From NCBI RefSeq assembly GCF_900104725.1, contig NZ_LT629758.1, forward strand, positions 2,666,001 through 2,730,000: DNA of 64,000 bases, read 5' to 3'. Position numbers and translations under genes: made by a program. Below, one piece after another: positions 49,901 to 50,041 of this stretch; position 1 is the first letter of the stretch; every line of letters starts with the position of its first letter. This DNA is from Actinoplanes derwentensis (GTDB lineage: Bacteria > Actinomycetota > Actinomycetes > Mycobacteriales > Micromonosporaceae). The notes beneath the pieces were generated by a model. The model did not search any database, was not told where the DNA came from, and saw only the letters and a list, made by a program, of their open reading frames with translations.

Positions 49901-50015
49901 CGCCATCCTGCCCGGTTCGAGACTCGTGTGCGTCGAAGTCACCTATTTCGACCACACGATCCTCGGCAGAACCAGGCGGTATCCCCGATACCTCCTGAGA
50001 GAAGAAAACCCGTGA
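19017..50015 (+). CDS. Giant multidomain T7SS-linked toxin (10,332 aa)
   Basis: A single open frame of 30,999 bases, ATG at 19017, TGA at 50013-50015, about 1.1 MDa. Domain order by residue: T7SS-type N-domain 1-300; Gly/Ser/Thr linker 300-845; OTU1 (Cys868, His1063); Cys-less Tox-PL-like pair 1270-1590; HEVGHYLGLKD metalloprotease 1891-1901; possible glycosyltransferase-like 2005-2330; OTU2 (Cys2757, His2946); coiled coils; HG/C repeats R1 and R2 (3286/3324, 4013/4044) and dead R3; OTU3 (Cys4790, His4984); beta-rich region 5300-6830; tandem 965-residue blocks containing R4-R9; ART1 (Arg9036, E9098-N-E9100); R10 (9630/9664); ART2 (Arg10227, E10292-K-E10294). I see about twelve cysteines, nearly all at motif positions. 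The C-terminal toxin domain and T7SS-type N-terminus resemble CpnT/polymorphic-toxin logic, scaled up. The uninterrupted frame argues against decay or assembly error. Targets are unknown. Confidence 0.93.
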   Translation: MPDLHIPNDPAWEWLYVAILYGAGEEYPEAYPEELREAREELARFTADLVGSISGTNAIGGALDGHLDGPAADVFQDVRGQLVAGLPEGADISALLGDAAVGFALDAEATQIEILIAMIFIAFEVFHALTSGFGAAAVPGLVKIGQELVGTLIRQLKNRSWSSIARMSWNAFDDIVIEGALTEVGENMGAQLVQIFSGDRKGIDGHAVSEAFKAGLIISGLTTGFHKIGTKFYPKLDHTALGRHGGGAGFETAAEWIYTAGAGGSFNAIATASSSFLGGMLVEMAHRIGGGNPQHGTPNLGTPGAPVLTGGSGSSTTSPGGGATSPASGGVPQVAAPSIGAAPGSTGDATGAGPVAGGTGSGQGRPGGATGTGTGTGTGTGGTTGTGAGGTTGTGTGVDGTTGAETGGATGSGTTGTTGSGVGSGAATGNGTTSGAPAGTPAGTGQGGAGDGRTDTGAGTSTGSADSPAAPSGIGTGITVDAPAGPAPGVTGPGMDGLSGSTSAPAGLPGFDIGSVASSGSTATPTPAGTTPAAGQGPSAGSTSSVSGQPSATGAASTTSQGSTTSQGSTSGQGSAAGQPSGAAAGKSSTGPAGTAPQAGNSQQGSATPPARGSQTVSGSTRSGIDGTTGQPVASTAPIDLAAGITVDLPETAPVTETPMVAEPETVVTTVEGVAAPDTAGASPASLSRPTRKPRGPRTQDAGPYQDSAPVTVPKESEPKESETAAVVARPTATTANPARPERRPAGPRPMRSTPGRESSAGTPAPPTDSATDLTVDIPTTDLTVDIPETSVPETGTPAVEETSRPDEVTDTSSMTETSSDSDALSSTDTSSVTDTSSVAEPEVEALRGQVLSTSGRTKINVPPFGDCLFYATKVSAVRQGVDLRVTDDYGMPIAKPTMKDIRAHAARRFLQLDDPTGRITVFAGSPTELLVSMLTDVSPRLRQWRMSQLDLPVDTGARAVSEFLTRPRFRKHLANNLHRIGLARSDQALARRIMEGASFRELLHDGLSDKTFWDSALGDFIPDALARSLGVNIVVHNENLAETFSTNSDADDAIIVFRRNDHFQGYTAVTPSPVAEVPAPPGRFGRLIADAYRRGATFPPGAPTAAELATDPAAPGRLRQALADGLTRQHLRNLTGRTQRAETLLATTLWQHLPPDSPVIRANPDQAAFVQAVRLMFRDPMRRGELPLAALPPGHRELAHLIVAGQSYETIVKTALTREELSGTAIDEDIPTITAEILGLTPHGEIMPDTRPALTIAAEQARRHQEWLGQVNPNRDTPNHLVAAIAVDLMLTTGEIHPAPPVTTTPEEFLEGYAGRAPYPVTGFAEIERILRTAGPGAHGMVLVGDGRVVNAVHDGNRVVFLDGQAGRPAEPPADGTPIRFVPRGDVQRVPSFPEVDAVLADGHAGPDERVAALFTRSAMRTELLSGLAFTPHVVAANSYRGPDTEARIDLVTEQFLAGIDQIPGLAGADRHTAAQLVDDFLAGSTSPSAPRATVQDLDELERRIGHSFGGGLDLETLADRLAPLPPYSRGIVTIETEQSWHVVNVVKTESGHLLFVDGQNGGLAALPSHAESPRYHFMATYVPGQTGPDPDPDRQAWSDGIALMGEDLAGRWPAATAYGARHTEALTALAFAPGPPMLTGRQITLLSLAPLTGTLAAEQAEAVADATRVARDFDPALLDFGSALGPLVVTALAKQYERTTADEAVTASMTAAATPVTAAEIRALRSETPARRRAGITAYDVVDLGRSDGEVPKAVARSRAEAKLDTPDGPVFRPVLTHVDGLIAYDHRLLTAAGGRRVQDFTIRIRLEPQPGVTDEQQHKVRRLTTEAVAAAFNTGHTIGAAADQLNVNVEFTDDPAEAHTTIRLYGETAPAMTQTDWNVDATGLKIAHEVGHYLGLKDESPDRGPNPRVLLRTTADTTGSLMATTEAAGNPKIKQHHLAAIGATADIALSPDRGDLPVTGRPTDLTPDEGIRTRPAPAPVNGARNAAFAALVAEAQSAAVRQDISTDYQQVSRRLIESRAELAFVVNIILPVDDLPRIPDVVQAVTDGLPANVRVAFVFGANTMETTPGDNFRTRMATVSAVIDGLDVPVAVHGFAVGAAAATTRGDTGPKFPFGTARNATLDHPDTVEAISALAAAGHYPYISFQDFDTGSRLTPGDAHVFTAFRDLTEFDPTEGLLPSRPLMFSGGYRGGDTAELITAVQDRLDRRAPEDNGPAGAVKDELFGDQFSTLDEQKARDFNLALLEDMWTRDRLTLFHPLFPYAPEPNLFVDGIAIAGRETLRFGGGAGEYSGLRKDLLTAYSQEVARLVLNHFTDPRPATTDLALSPDQIRGELRRHLHNNSHPDRNIGFLSDFVGSAVPTDTSRLALNYLQKGYPAQVQTRNSPPNQIQQTLKNAGLKVDMPVAAEELENAEELEDIERNRGRVSDSGTASSEAWAADTEADLLADSVGTYEESFKTDLSRFKAMPIFDPKWVGQQAGVRPPAVGNLKIEQVIGIIAAIRGIRRLHQLKKLDPADPSHADAFTAVKALKFRRVTDWQIITMLQQADILQSSGRLSAVRQRLQTEALRTRPGTGSVLRRWFADLERQAVVVAPDIAGDSLYHALTTAGVPSGAGGPESLRQTVLRAAAAAGGSMQADMVRAHLTAPPPQGDLALAALAPPPPRINRRQEPVGPIRRQAIRDANAVVLTAAAFATGTGIDVTDTDGTTTIFRPDGQANTVQLWRTIDATGHVGYLTEEPARVATPAPRTYEVGDCLFDAVIDSAAVQGVDLPGGGPGQVTVEQLRQYATARYQQNPDLVGGPILHRTRGQLLVDTIWTPNETLRNERLRALGLDQTTRDQLAGQLDIALTDSSGPIVTALRQLRLPLGDRALVDLVLGGTYYTELMAEALRTPLLWNTTIGDDVPYVLARALGIDIAIEQTGQAPEHTNQDGDATVLIHRTGIHFTAVTPVEPSPSAETPETADLSPIRNALVEQADSLATRRIDAGQRLDRLREQLDATGTSTDPRRALRIAEIAAALIGTASLLRRAGRATEQAEGTLRLFDSASVKVSEAGDDPARIGRAWRHVTIAEQRFGMHVTGPATDRLDEADRDLDRYERMLAQLGTGTPTPLDVLAQRTESLVLRRVAAEQRLTRLRGLLGTAGTPADPVRAAEIEGELLVIASRLRRAEDATNQARIPEGRGYLDHLQQETDRAARVAGDPARAEAAQRRVLRSETRFEIDVIGRATVHLGEAEQALQRYERMLPADTGRPTRTTRTLLADDAVSLDVARRFPVVPGQYLVFAHGEAGVVRLGDRVVTPAELAAIIQADPQWRNQPVTLVICDTGADQVHGFAAQLAQALPARTTVTAPSGTVWTTPSGQAFVAGRQLTDDGRPRLATTGDTWRVFVNGPPPTVEDAGPDLPQAPVRPGTDTESPFAWGTGDPIHQQQAAAFEQNLGDALYQDDGVRHAARATLAHLRDGLVPDVDTPELMTAIVDTWTASDTSGIMAAFDEANVPGVLREEFLAGVTAWMLANRHQSLAEILRDAGVANGGRINDALSVLGLTPARVRAAGALTAIRIRDHAYLTGLAPRLVRQALNPRMLPHESAYVLRALESNPDEVVSALQTMADLRNGSSATDPDAFRAAAEQLTLAHVIALTIHAGDRPEPAGHHEVIAEAALLLPPVTGIVPLTGPAPDPDAWTEQTHRAAAHADDLLRVVNGMHEHTHTGIAAIQRLPLPEETLDNALGEQQTAADTAREQLVALTQTLAAGRDTEKAKLRALRDEAARALHESIGPKRSARQRQDRSTRRIHSVIQLTDRALHDLEYRFHHLEGSIGEADALIEQSRRQRVRAAAEITTLTRRRRPDPLLIEADALLEQTTTAQARVRSINGRPLSTATWTELHGARRDLTDSFASLADLRTSVRNHREAERAGLDRVSARLDRSIADARAAQTPIATAERNLGTLTTDVDNAVRVLTDRLHARSTLDETLQSGLALLDDSAVRLVLTGDDAVIEEAGRFPIPVGHYVILAHGDDLPITPEDLAGYITGDPDWRGKTILLIICDTGQDQTGGFAARLSRALPPGIAVIAPSGTAWTTPSGQAFVAGATYTADGRPRPATATDADTWRIFVTVVPPGEPAATTVRALGSDLIPDRPRDDTTWTATDRPVRWGTPPAGSPEALQKSIDDIRRRLEAALAAGDPRVRQLERRIRDGLRIATSLLQKIRTSSKDVSGYNNELDGALRADERTRHAVLRLAGDTMLDRDETSVRFDEAFHDRVRMARAKFPGDGDKNRARAKHIEAELKETMKERTDSYREQAEAAIARSAQLLEIGLVTPLRLPAGLLIPAPGTRFPALDAVRPHPDRYLVVGTVAGDGMLLGESTLPTAEVAATIRNDESWLDRPLMLLVDGAAADRADGLAARLARELPGITIIAPSTAVDVWADGLAVVRPSGERSADAPGPLGRFVSFRVEPDGAGPITIAELPHFVDLNGELDDSAPAPSGPAITSAADDFVAAFSTLTQEFEEYREALDTALLETARIDAISARIDTVRATTLTSAAELEQRLQAQNERMEQLDLLRRHPETPRPLRDATRADMKLAYHHLRRAATAAYGSRHQLTRDGKNVMEHALDVIVRQAQASRRVAELLAESRVRYEGALEQYDDIRALSATVTTARQALELITPGRPYDDTTQAALADAIVVTRESLATLIDATLRIRIRMDTASADRVLSLVTGGDTSDRIVTRYDESLRNDTFPQADSHLGVAAEHLRLVEQELAGIQLPPVAPAATAPAHSSGMRGRTRLETAGGGDCLFHAVVDGAAAQGITLRAMTPGGAPPARPTMAELRAFAAQRFDPHRHLRVTQTPRLSELTMVADTLLGGAPAVARQRLSRLGLLPTLDRDAVTRRLVDDDFQPELVAALPDLGLSPSEQHLIRRVVEGATYETLIREALAGPELWDSVIGDDVPYVLAAVLDIDIVVDNPAAGEVTHANIEAVDRVAVHRAGFHFSAYGPSPVMHWRPPATAASIPDSRWQDEDLLAGIHAAANGPAVTERAGTRAALFRAAASGDLTEDQYLDLAEAAGINAEIERRLAERPRDTLLRELAPWVNGLGQRTRADRGDLLAAAGIGAAAAILARHDDAIADAGRSYRSGARGGKNRDRIVPAELPPSMRDLLADPEASARRLALFWDRLPALSAFIEGVRLGDRIGTATLLPPIAATSDLPSAGLAEALRRAMYEQDIALSIAIEEHLDALAAQTEPDLARFAAEAGLWVHTLDLPDGTIGDDPAAAVEVYGDETAPDVMVVRHRGQWRVPVQPVTTDPVRTEAAWHVGRGALGEFSVGVATWHDPAATATTLTDGLTGTGVTPAIVAGVRAEIERMLTDRDHWDALLTQGVTVAVDGRLVWIKPRPHSLTALGNPVTDGRYGIAAASTTIATSVGSAREKSLTDLGAELIFYAASAALSRFLFTVPAMSVSSGREHGWSQSLTVLSGRTTAADGMTEFTGELSFDVTVDGEPVAALAVPPADGDFVIRFPRQYAEAPRRPDFDSRAENDSGGHRAAGGSRETLNAVDVSTLVRGLHRHLATTGDLTVEAKATLARQITADVLNERALRAGSIAALSNGVVSDPIPVPSGTTVQVRVQLRPAGMQYLAGETVPPVTVYENRGIVRGFAQARESGIEVSVSSTGFVRGLTAAPATIVDGNLIGELEGGVQRGNATALKVQSGSRDSFTTTGEQHRYRTEFAGIIEFLGAETPVPPVTGVVEGELGVLDRDRHDFEQQHFGRTLPDATSPLIAVPPPPPVQLSDPLDDRQLGERIGAPLPDAPHLRAIGARTAVAGVPPVLAAGRGHGEAVETRWTGIDRVLPAVEAMLRTEARHYPATSEEWARAARVLATAYGQDALEAAPDRLWVGAQQDFELGGRTFHVVVTAHPGRIGDERAPDPVTADSQVHRAPSMTAATSSSASVTAELAGQARLGDGGLRVLGGAGVSVKGEWGSEKPITAGAKASVGSTIETGDGVTVPTVVSVAVSMGDQTPVVRVIEGPEIVEHVSVPGFFPADGTAPAEVTVRRMQLGVTAGDRVAPIGEHGASGIRPFFGNLPELSAAVAELWARTHLITANPMTWPAPIRILGEGGTLATVFRDLVDGRGAFVPLGRRGDIESAAHITMTVINPESSGTDQRGEITRSSQRSHESGVEKSAKVTAGVLWGGGGQAGIGYRHGDDDDMRGSDRVLVTGGREEAWEFGTSRGRQHGMSESGEETTRGLHYRASAVLEVRVLSWNAGSLPSRIVPALRQAAGDLPMIRRTRTIRLRADNALTFLTDHRLASLIGLPGVDPAGPPTITRTLLDPDLARALSQVEHIAAPRLLDRIAATLSRWNIAVDAPYNLLNSQLDETFRPNRMESAHFELLGSGLLGWFPVLEGARTGYLIVEARVPADARRPRGDHERPGVTSTQGSEGTDADEESAKYLRASGRFIRSRVRTITEEGPAGGVSQSSGWGTAAGSTQGKSTSTDTSEERTASSDDMVEFLEDITVDLHIEFIDSPRRLVEFVLRSFRSVRDRVAASRQQTTPWTVVLREPAQVPGSIRYVVPSYVTATGTGGGQVVLTALPGPDPALPGPDVPLSTADVDRVKGMASYNAFVTADPHIQTLALPAAERIEHLVSLIATGRPVRDAETPAETGIRATRAATESMLRPRTADLLSPRGYPIGDTTVRVVVTGIRMLHGPDGQPVRTDFTSVNHLSSSTSPSLSAVAATESKTRLSGYGGRVLDTPIGPESLQLEIAGGRAGYGYGIETAARISSELSLGTKRSHDDAATTSSFIALDVILLAEEPGGRAHAVTVESGLRMLTSRDADALRAAVPATPPQTPAAPPAPSFWTRVRAMLPDLPSVPTWRMLSTVTAEIAADEIELTPITPRGFVLPLLSDNDGTPEALRGITSPRGSFTVVAHGTPDGITVDGEPITPEQLATIIQGNENYRPGQPVVLIACDTGLPRGYAARLAALLPPGTTVTAPAAQVWTTTAGQAFVTAPVEHTADGRPRPQLPPTGTWTVFTHPGDTAEETGNPYLTGPADQPVTPDMANATAWSGPTRTELAERYEEILSQGLYTNERVAKVARRIGSRVHQVLSAATVDPTASFVSGDVRRPGAVGEQLTAGELATMLREGNVREVMTATRNALIAPGGRSFVDLAMKLVERQDWARAERFGLNVEKMKEHRRYLDNPARARALQLLKDKGVHDYPEAPDHPTTWLNMTATGPDPLRVAEDLDQLWPIPRDGAVEHRTTRRQLHHLGMGLSRREASFLAGRRGEVPPLVLETVDVRELSPDEIPYDEDGRPDLTALLDADDTVSVSVEYAGQSVARVLHRVRRNVEHAQPWLSWTDRPGPELPLPSMSGRSRFRIEMPSPRAEHLAAQGVPLATGLSGTTARMMTVFSWLNLPNTSKDELLVVLIAWQLATGNHSLYEVVRAAEVGGRELVPGGVHKLESPYQMYSALRKLNVHQLLGDAAAEADRVMEKLWWHPENVGQRQPPHLRPALDPPSEFLTMPDLPVTDDWKNQARLAVPRGFLIVGGNGAGGNVISEEHRVAHDVIAAQIRTVSKQRFRNVVLMVNEAGVSGGIAESVTRSLRNTTVYAANAQVWTTPSGEAFVSTGNGGAPVLPPDGNWIKFTIGAGNSVRRQVLGSFLSGARNTPLTPEMTAATRWSPVVGFTVVKGLFNTNDTPEVRNVVRTLTTTHGVYTVVAHGTADGIVIDGRTITAEELAENVQNDGDYTPGQPIILVACDTGIPDGYASRFARLMPSGTIVIAPNATVWTTPSGQAFVTPTISYDLDDNNRLTGRTRPAVPPVGTWTAFDDNGRILWQDGPYLRGPINQPTTADMYDGIPWSAGFVLPLLSDNDGTPPALHDVTAPHGSFTVVAHGTPDGITVDGEPITPEQLATIIQGNKNYRPGQPVVLIACDTGLPQGYAARLAALLPPGTTVTAPATQVWTTAAGQAFVTAPVDHTPDGRPRPQLPPTGTWTVFTHPGDTAQDTGNPYLTGPADQPVTPDMTDATAGSGPTRLELAEKYEEILGRGLATNELVKTVARRTGLRLLKVLGDSGHRNTADSFGTDDFRWAGAIGERVTRTELETVFKDGGIREVMNAVWHAMVNTDTSSTFAGVAMALIRNNDWTTAERYGLNVTEMKKFRAFLDSPVRRQTVQALFARGVEFTQRDHPDDPTAMINIVATGPAGMHAAEDLAQPKKIKRTDDQYRTTRKQLHHLGMGLSTREAAFLNGQRGVRPPTLELETVDVRELSPNEIPYHRNGQPDLSALLSVNDTVSVSVEYAGNRIAKVLHRVRRTVEHEQPWLSWTSGPGPELPLPSRAGRSGFKIDLSSERAEELTAKGIPLATGLSGSTARMMKMFSWLNVDGINPYEFLAALTGWMLTSHNHSLYEVIHAVEAAGLPVHKDGVHGLENPVDLYEYFQRRGWHGLLGDAAKEADDTLAALREHPENANLRPFGPRPPLEPRSVVQAMTELADTRDLERQALLAVPRGYLILGGEGQGGEVLFRGNPVNHHNIIAGIRQNANGLNRVLLMMNEGAVAGGVAESVARAFPRVMVFAATGQVWSTPSGDAFVSTRTGAAPMLPPNGNWVGYQSHDGRLVHRQMFGPFLSGAQHRPVTPEMAAANRWGPQAPAGRIAVYHHPSDDATTRRVIRGLTVPRGALTIVAHGTSHGIQVNGKILTAEELAAEIRKDKDYTPGQPIVLVACETGFPAGYAARLATLLPAGTTVTAPSTLAWTTASGQAFVTPSTGYTVDGRPMPRIPPTGTWTVFNDAGKVSRRTGPYLSGPADQQVAADMYHATPWSADLTPADERYLEAVNAETGGFPSIGAAERDGAATAVERIRSFGDASWWQLWRADPALTAWQWRNAARINELTARMNTAQITALHLYSRSDSALINLAMRNPGDSGPVFERVRKALLANLDAYAEDAEGLPGVLRNDPVLSALRGEWREAAAQSVEGARSPAEERRRLRDFKVQQRTTDMRSEMLQRLDELRDDLDAEMRVHGDRVVEALRPLPAVSGRTVYRGMRWPGRKIGDEFTETVLTSGSRSRDVAFGFAAETDSLTVMSVRLTGHSGRDIDIFSAYGFENEVLLMPGARFRVTDIGTYPYGRFQIPLITVVEIEPLPTAPVTNTPPGDDAETNARRERQLAVDLYHDPRMVEVARATAQRLLDVFDRVGPRALRVFTKDETPSAGQIGTSVSEPDLRAMLATGDLREVMTAVWNGIYYNDKAVDRTFARLVGEIVANADWARAGELGLDVPALRAYRQFLSSSVRGEVQRAMAGHGLGPAARSFGPDDPTDAINIIARSSSWQEATIDQVALKRAQRARTDNRFRTTRREIHQLGMGLSRREETYLRGGVAYTRATDQREVENWKLAPISVDTVDTTSYTADDIGYHEDGSPDLTGLLSADDTISVSVEFDGDIATRESISSVVLLSRGKPHDHVDMARSWIDGIGPELPLPWTTGQSMWQLDESSDWFRKRHEAGIPLLAGTSLTTSRLLVLFDWLNVPGVSRREFVLASAAWMISSNDHSLYEVLMGAEIAGFSISGTSSIRDLTRPETMYEWVAEDGRTDVPAATIETREPTDDRTVKVVLAGSEDTASQAAGARFPHRPGHYTVVAHGDRDGIPGLSPSELKARIESDDRFRGQPITLAVCDAGLPGGYAATLSGLMPGVEIHAPDGLLWSTGADAFVSPATGYSTDGRPQLPPQGVWRIFVTDTTGVSQDETTGPYMSGASTHQPVTPDMLTAFRWAPRGRRPFGSRPLGPRSRVESMPYERLVADRMRAGNTDSLFRMAARASDVRLWLDRSAFPGDAVSAGLTSTDPAVVERTLFATLLAGPRPLHALLSAAAGTPPPGVDTALLNRLRESARSPTATTTAALLTAADQHWSTGGRLFSPSVLLALFLTTPGQQISQERTNNLASSTSWRMAQTTMMLRLLGGPPQEVIAVVQRLAGYLHSVDQSLSLHKILNGTQLGQAPMGGFTWDTTFDQEDVYRALNSLGFSPGTESRLHTPYEAAYWLRATGTSPVSHQNHVSLSTIGLQEVKVLYTGFRDVILYRPVDSTRQKLVDDWLLRNPGFHRRTPIQFTPAQAAAVYIYTTGAYKLFQAVYSQPDSVKAVHDQLLEFHKSDLMNDPPCNDSDMPLGFFNYDPIMRVLRARYQAAVAADADGDVESALLFNMRERIRAMAPAVLLEMKDHADMLIDALYALPPLHGPEIYRGVKRDPRLRPGDVYVPDSVISASRSMESAGAYLPSAATTGGAVLAIETRGYAARDIDIFSRYEFEKEIAILPGSRLVCVEVTYFDHTILGRTRRYPRYLLREENP
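19911..21550 (+). repeat. Low-complexity Gly/Thr/Ser/Pro linker
   Basis: Residues about 300-845. Gly-Thr runs (TGTGTGTG), then TTSQGS repeats, then Pro/Glu-rich and TSSVTDTSS stretches. It joins the export domain to the first effector domain. The duplicated LTVDIP (21346, 21364) and KESEP (21162, 21174) units show local slippage. Confidence 0.8.
21579..22240 (+). other. Domain: OTU-like cysteine protease 1
   Basis: FGDCLFYA places D-x-C with Cys868. A helical middle is followed by DNIVVHN-like strands and NDHFQGY with His1063. OTU proteases use the D-G/x-D/C-L-F Cys box and a distal His followed by an aromatic residue. The catalytic pair is present. Confidence 0.72.
22824..23786 (+). other. 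Domains: two Tox-PL (papain-fold) modules lacking the catalytic Cys
   Basis: The first has AEIERILRTAGPGAHGMVLV, then VNAVHDGNRVVFLDGQAG. The second has RGIVTIETEQSWHVVNVV, then LLFVDGQNG. These match the His and Asp strands of papain-fold toxin/glutamine deamidase domains. The N-terminal Cys expected before each is absent, so both appear catalytically dead. Confidence 0.6.
24264..24900 (+). other. Domain: zinc metalloprotease-like (HExxHxxGxxD)
   Basis: HEVGHYLGLKD at residues 1891-1901, preceded by beta strands (VNVEFTDDPAEAHTTIRLYG) and followed by a SLMATTE turn resembling a Met-turn. HExxHxxGxxD with Asp as third ligand is the snapalysin-type zincin signature. Confidence 0.72.
25029..26010 (+). 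other. Domain: unassigned, possibly GT-A glycosyltransferase-like
   Basis: A hydrophobic strand (LAFVVNIILPVDD), then FVFGANTMET, then YISFQDFDTGSRL with an aspartate pair near residue 2150, then LFVDG. This could be a nucleotide-sugar-binding fold with a D-x-D-type site. No family is firmly recognised. Confidence 0.3.
27264..27870 (+). other. Domain: OTU-like cysteine protease 2
   Basis: VGDCLFDAV with Cys2757, then DDVPYVLARALGIDI, then GIHFTAV with His2946. Same layout as OTU1 and OTU3. Confidence 0.72.
27900..28770 (+). repeat. Duplicated helical/coiled-coil segment
   Basis: Two copies of about 140 residues. Each contains SL-x-x-RR-x-A-x-QRL-x-RLR at its start and a YERML tail (28308-28322 and 28740-28754). 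Predicted coiled coil. Confidence 0.65.
28797..29190 (+). repeat. HG/C (clan CD-like) repeat R1, intact dyad
   Basis: FAHGEAG with His3286 and VICDTG with Cys3324, then TVTAPSGTVWTTPSGQAFV. A hydrophobic strand before HG and before C-D is the clan CD cysteine-peptidase pattern. Confidence 0.65.
31014..31360 (+). repeat. HG/C repeat R2, intact dyad
   Basis: ILAHGDD with His4013 and IICDTG with Cys4044, then AWTTPSGQAFV. Confidence 0.65.
32034..32390 (+). repeat. HG/C repeat R3, degenerate
   Basis: Aligns as YLVVGTVAGDG and MLLVDGAAAD: the HG histidine is gone and the Cys position is Asp. The flanking LAARLARELPGITIIAPS keeps the fold signature. Confidence 0.6.
33354..33992 (+). other. Domain: OTU-like cysteine protease 3
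   Basis: GGGDCLFHAVVDG with Cys4790, DDVPYVLAAVLDIDIVV, and AGFHFSAYG with His4984. Confidence 0.75.
34941..39500 (+). other. Region: long beta-hairpin-rich segment, candidate translocation/pore module
   Basis: Residues about 5300-6830. It has at least five Ser/Thr/Gly-rich stretches with alternating hydrophobic residues. Examples are SASVTAELAGQARLGDGG, GAKASVGSTIETGDG, SAKVTAGVLWGGGGQAGIGY and GVSQSSGWGTAAGSTQG, each between ordered beta strands. Such insertions resemble amphipathic membrane-inserting hairpins of pore-forming toxins. No homologue is recognised, so the function is a hypothesis. Confidence 0.4.
39738..40100 (+). repeat. HG/C repeat R4, intact dyad
   Basis: VVAHGTPDG with His6922 and LIACDTG with Cys6961, then VWTTTAGQAFVTAP. 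Confidence 0.7.
41610..41945 (+). repeat. HG/C repeat R5, degenerate
   Basis: FLIVGGNGAGG replaces the AHG strand and LMVNEAG puts Asn7580 at the Cys position. VWTTPSGEAFVST keeps the fold signature. Confidence 0.62.
42111..42490 (+). repeat. HG/C repeat R6, intact dyad
   Basis: VVAHGTADG with His7712 and LVACDTG with Cys7751, directly after the dead copy R5. Confidence 0.7.
42639..43000 (+). repeat. HG/C repeat R7, intact dyad
   Basis: VVAHGTPDG with His7887 and LIACDTG with Cys7926, exactly 965 residues after R4. Confidence 0.7.
44511..44850 (+). repeat. HG/C repeat R8, degenerate
   Basis: YLILGGEGQGG and LMMNEGA: the His is lost and the Cys position is Asn8546. It is the block-B counterpart of R5. 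Confidence 0.62.
45012..45370 (+). repeat. HG/C repeat R9, intact dyad
   Basis: IVAHGTSHG with His8678 and LVACETG with Cys8717. Confidence 0.7.
45476..46430 (+). other. Domain: ADP-ribosyltransferase 1 (internal)
   Basis: After a helical lead-in, VYRGM gives Arg9036, LTSGSRS gives the serine motif (Ser9056-9060) and FENEVLLMPG gives E9098-x-E9100. This is the complete R-S-E triad of the H-less ART clade, to which arginine-modifying toxins belong. Confidence 0.78.
46450..47750 (+). repeat. Third, diverged copy of the block A/B helical module
   Basis: Contains FRTTRREIHQLGMGLSRRE, VSVEFDG and DHSLYEVLMGAE, matching the modules at about 40200-41470 and 43100-44370 but without an attached dead HG/C repeat. 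Confidence 0.75.
47862..48205 (+). repeat. HG/C repeat R10, intact dyad
   Basis: VVAHGDRDG with His9630 and LAVCDAG with Cys9664. It sits just upstream of the C-terminal ART region. Confidence 0.68.
49260..50012 (+). other. Domain: ADP-ribosyltransferase 2 (C-terminal toxin tip)
   Basis: FTPAQAAAVYIYTTGAYK is a typical ART helical lead-in. EIYRGV gives Arg10227, ISASRS gives Ser10248-10252 and FEKEIAILPGS gives E10292-x-E10294. The extreme C-terminal placement is the usual position of the toxin domain in polymorphic toxins. Confidence 0.8.
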
Positions 50016-50041
50016 ACATCCCAGCAATCTGGAGAACCGCT

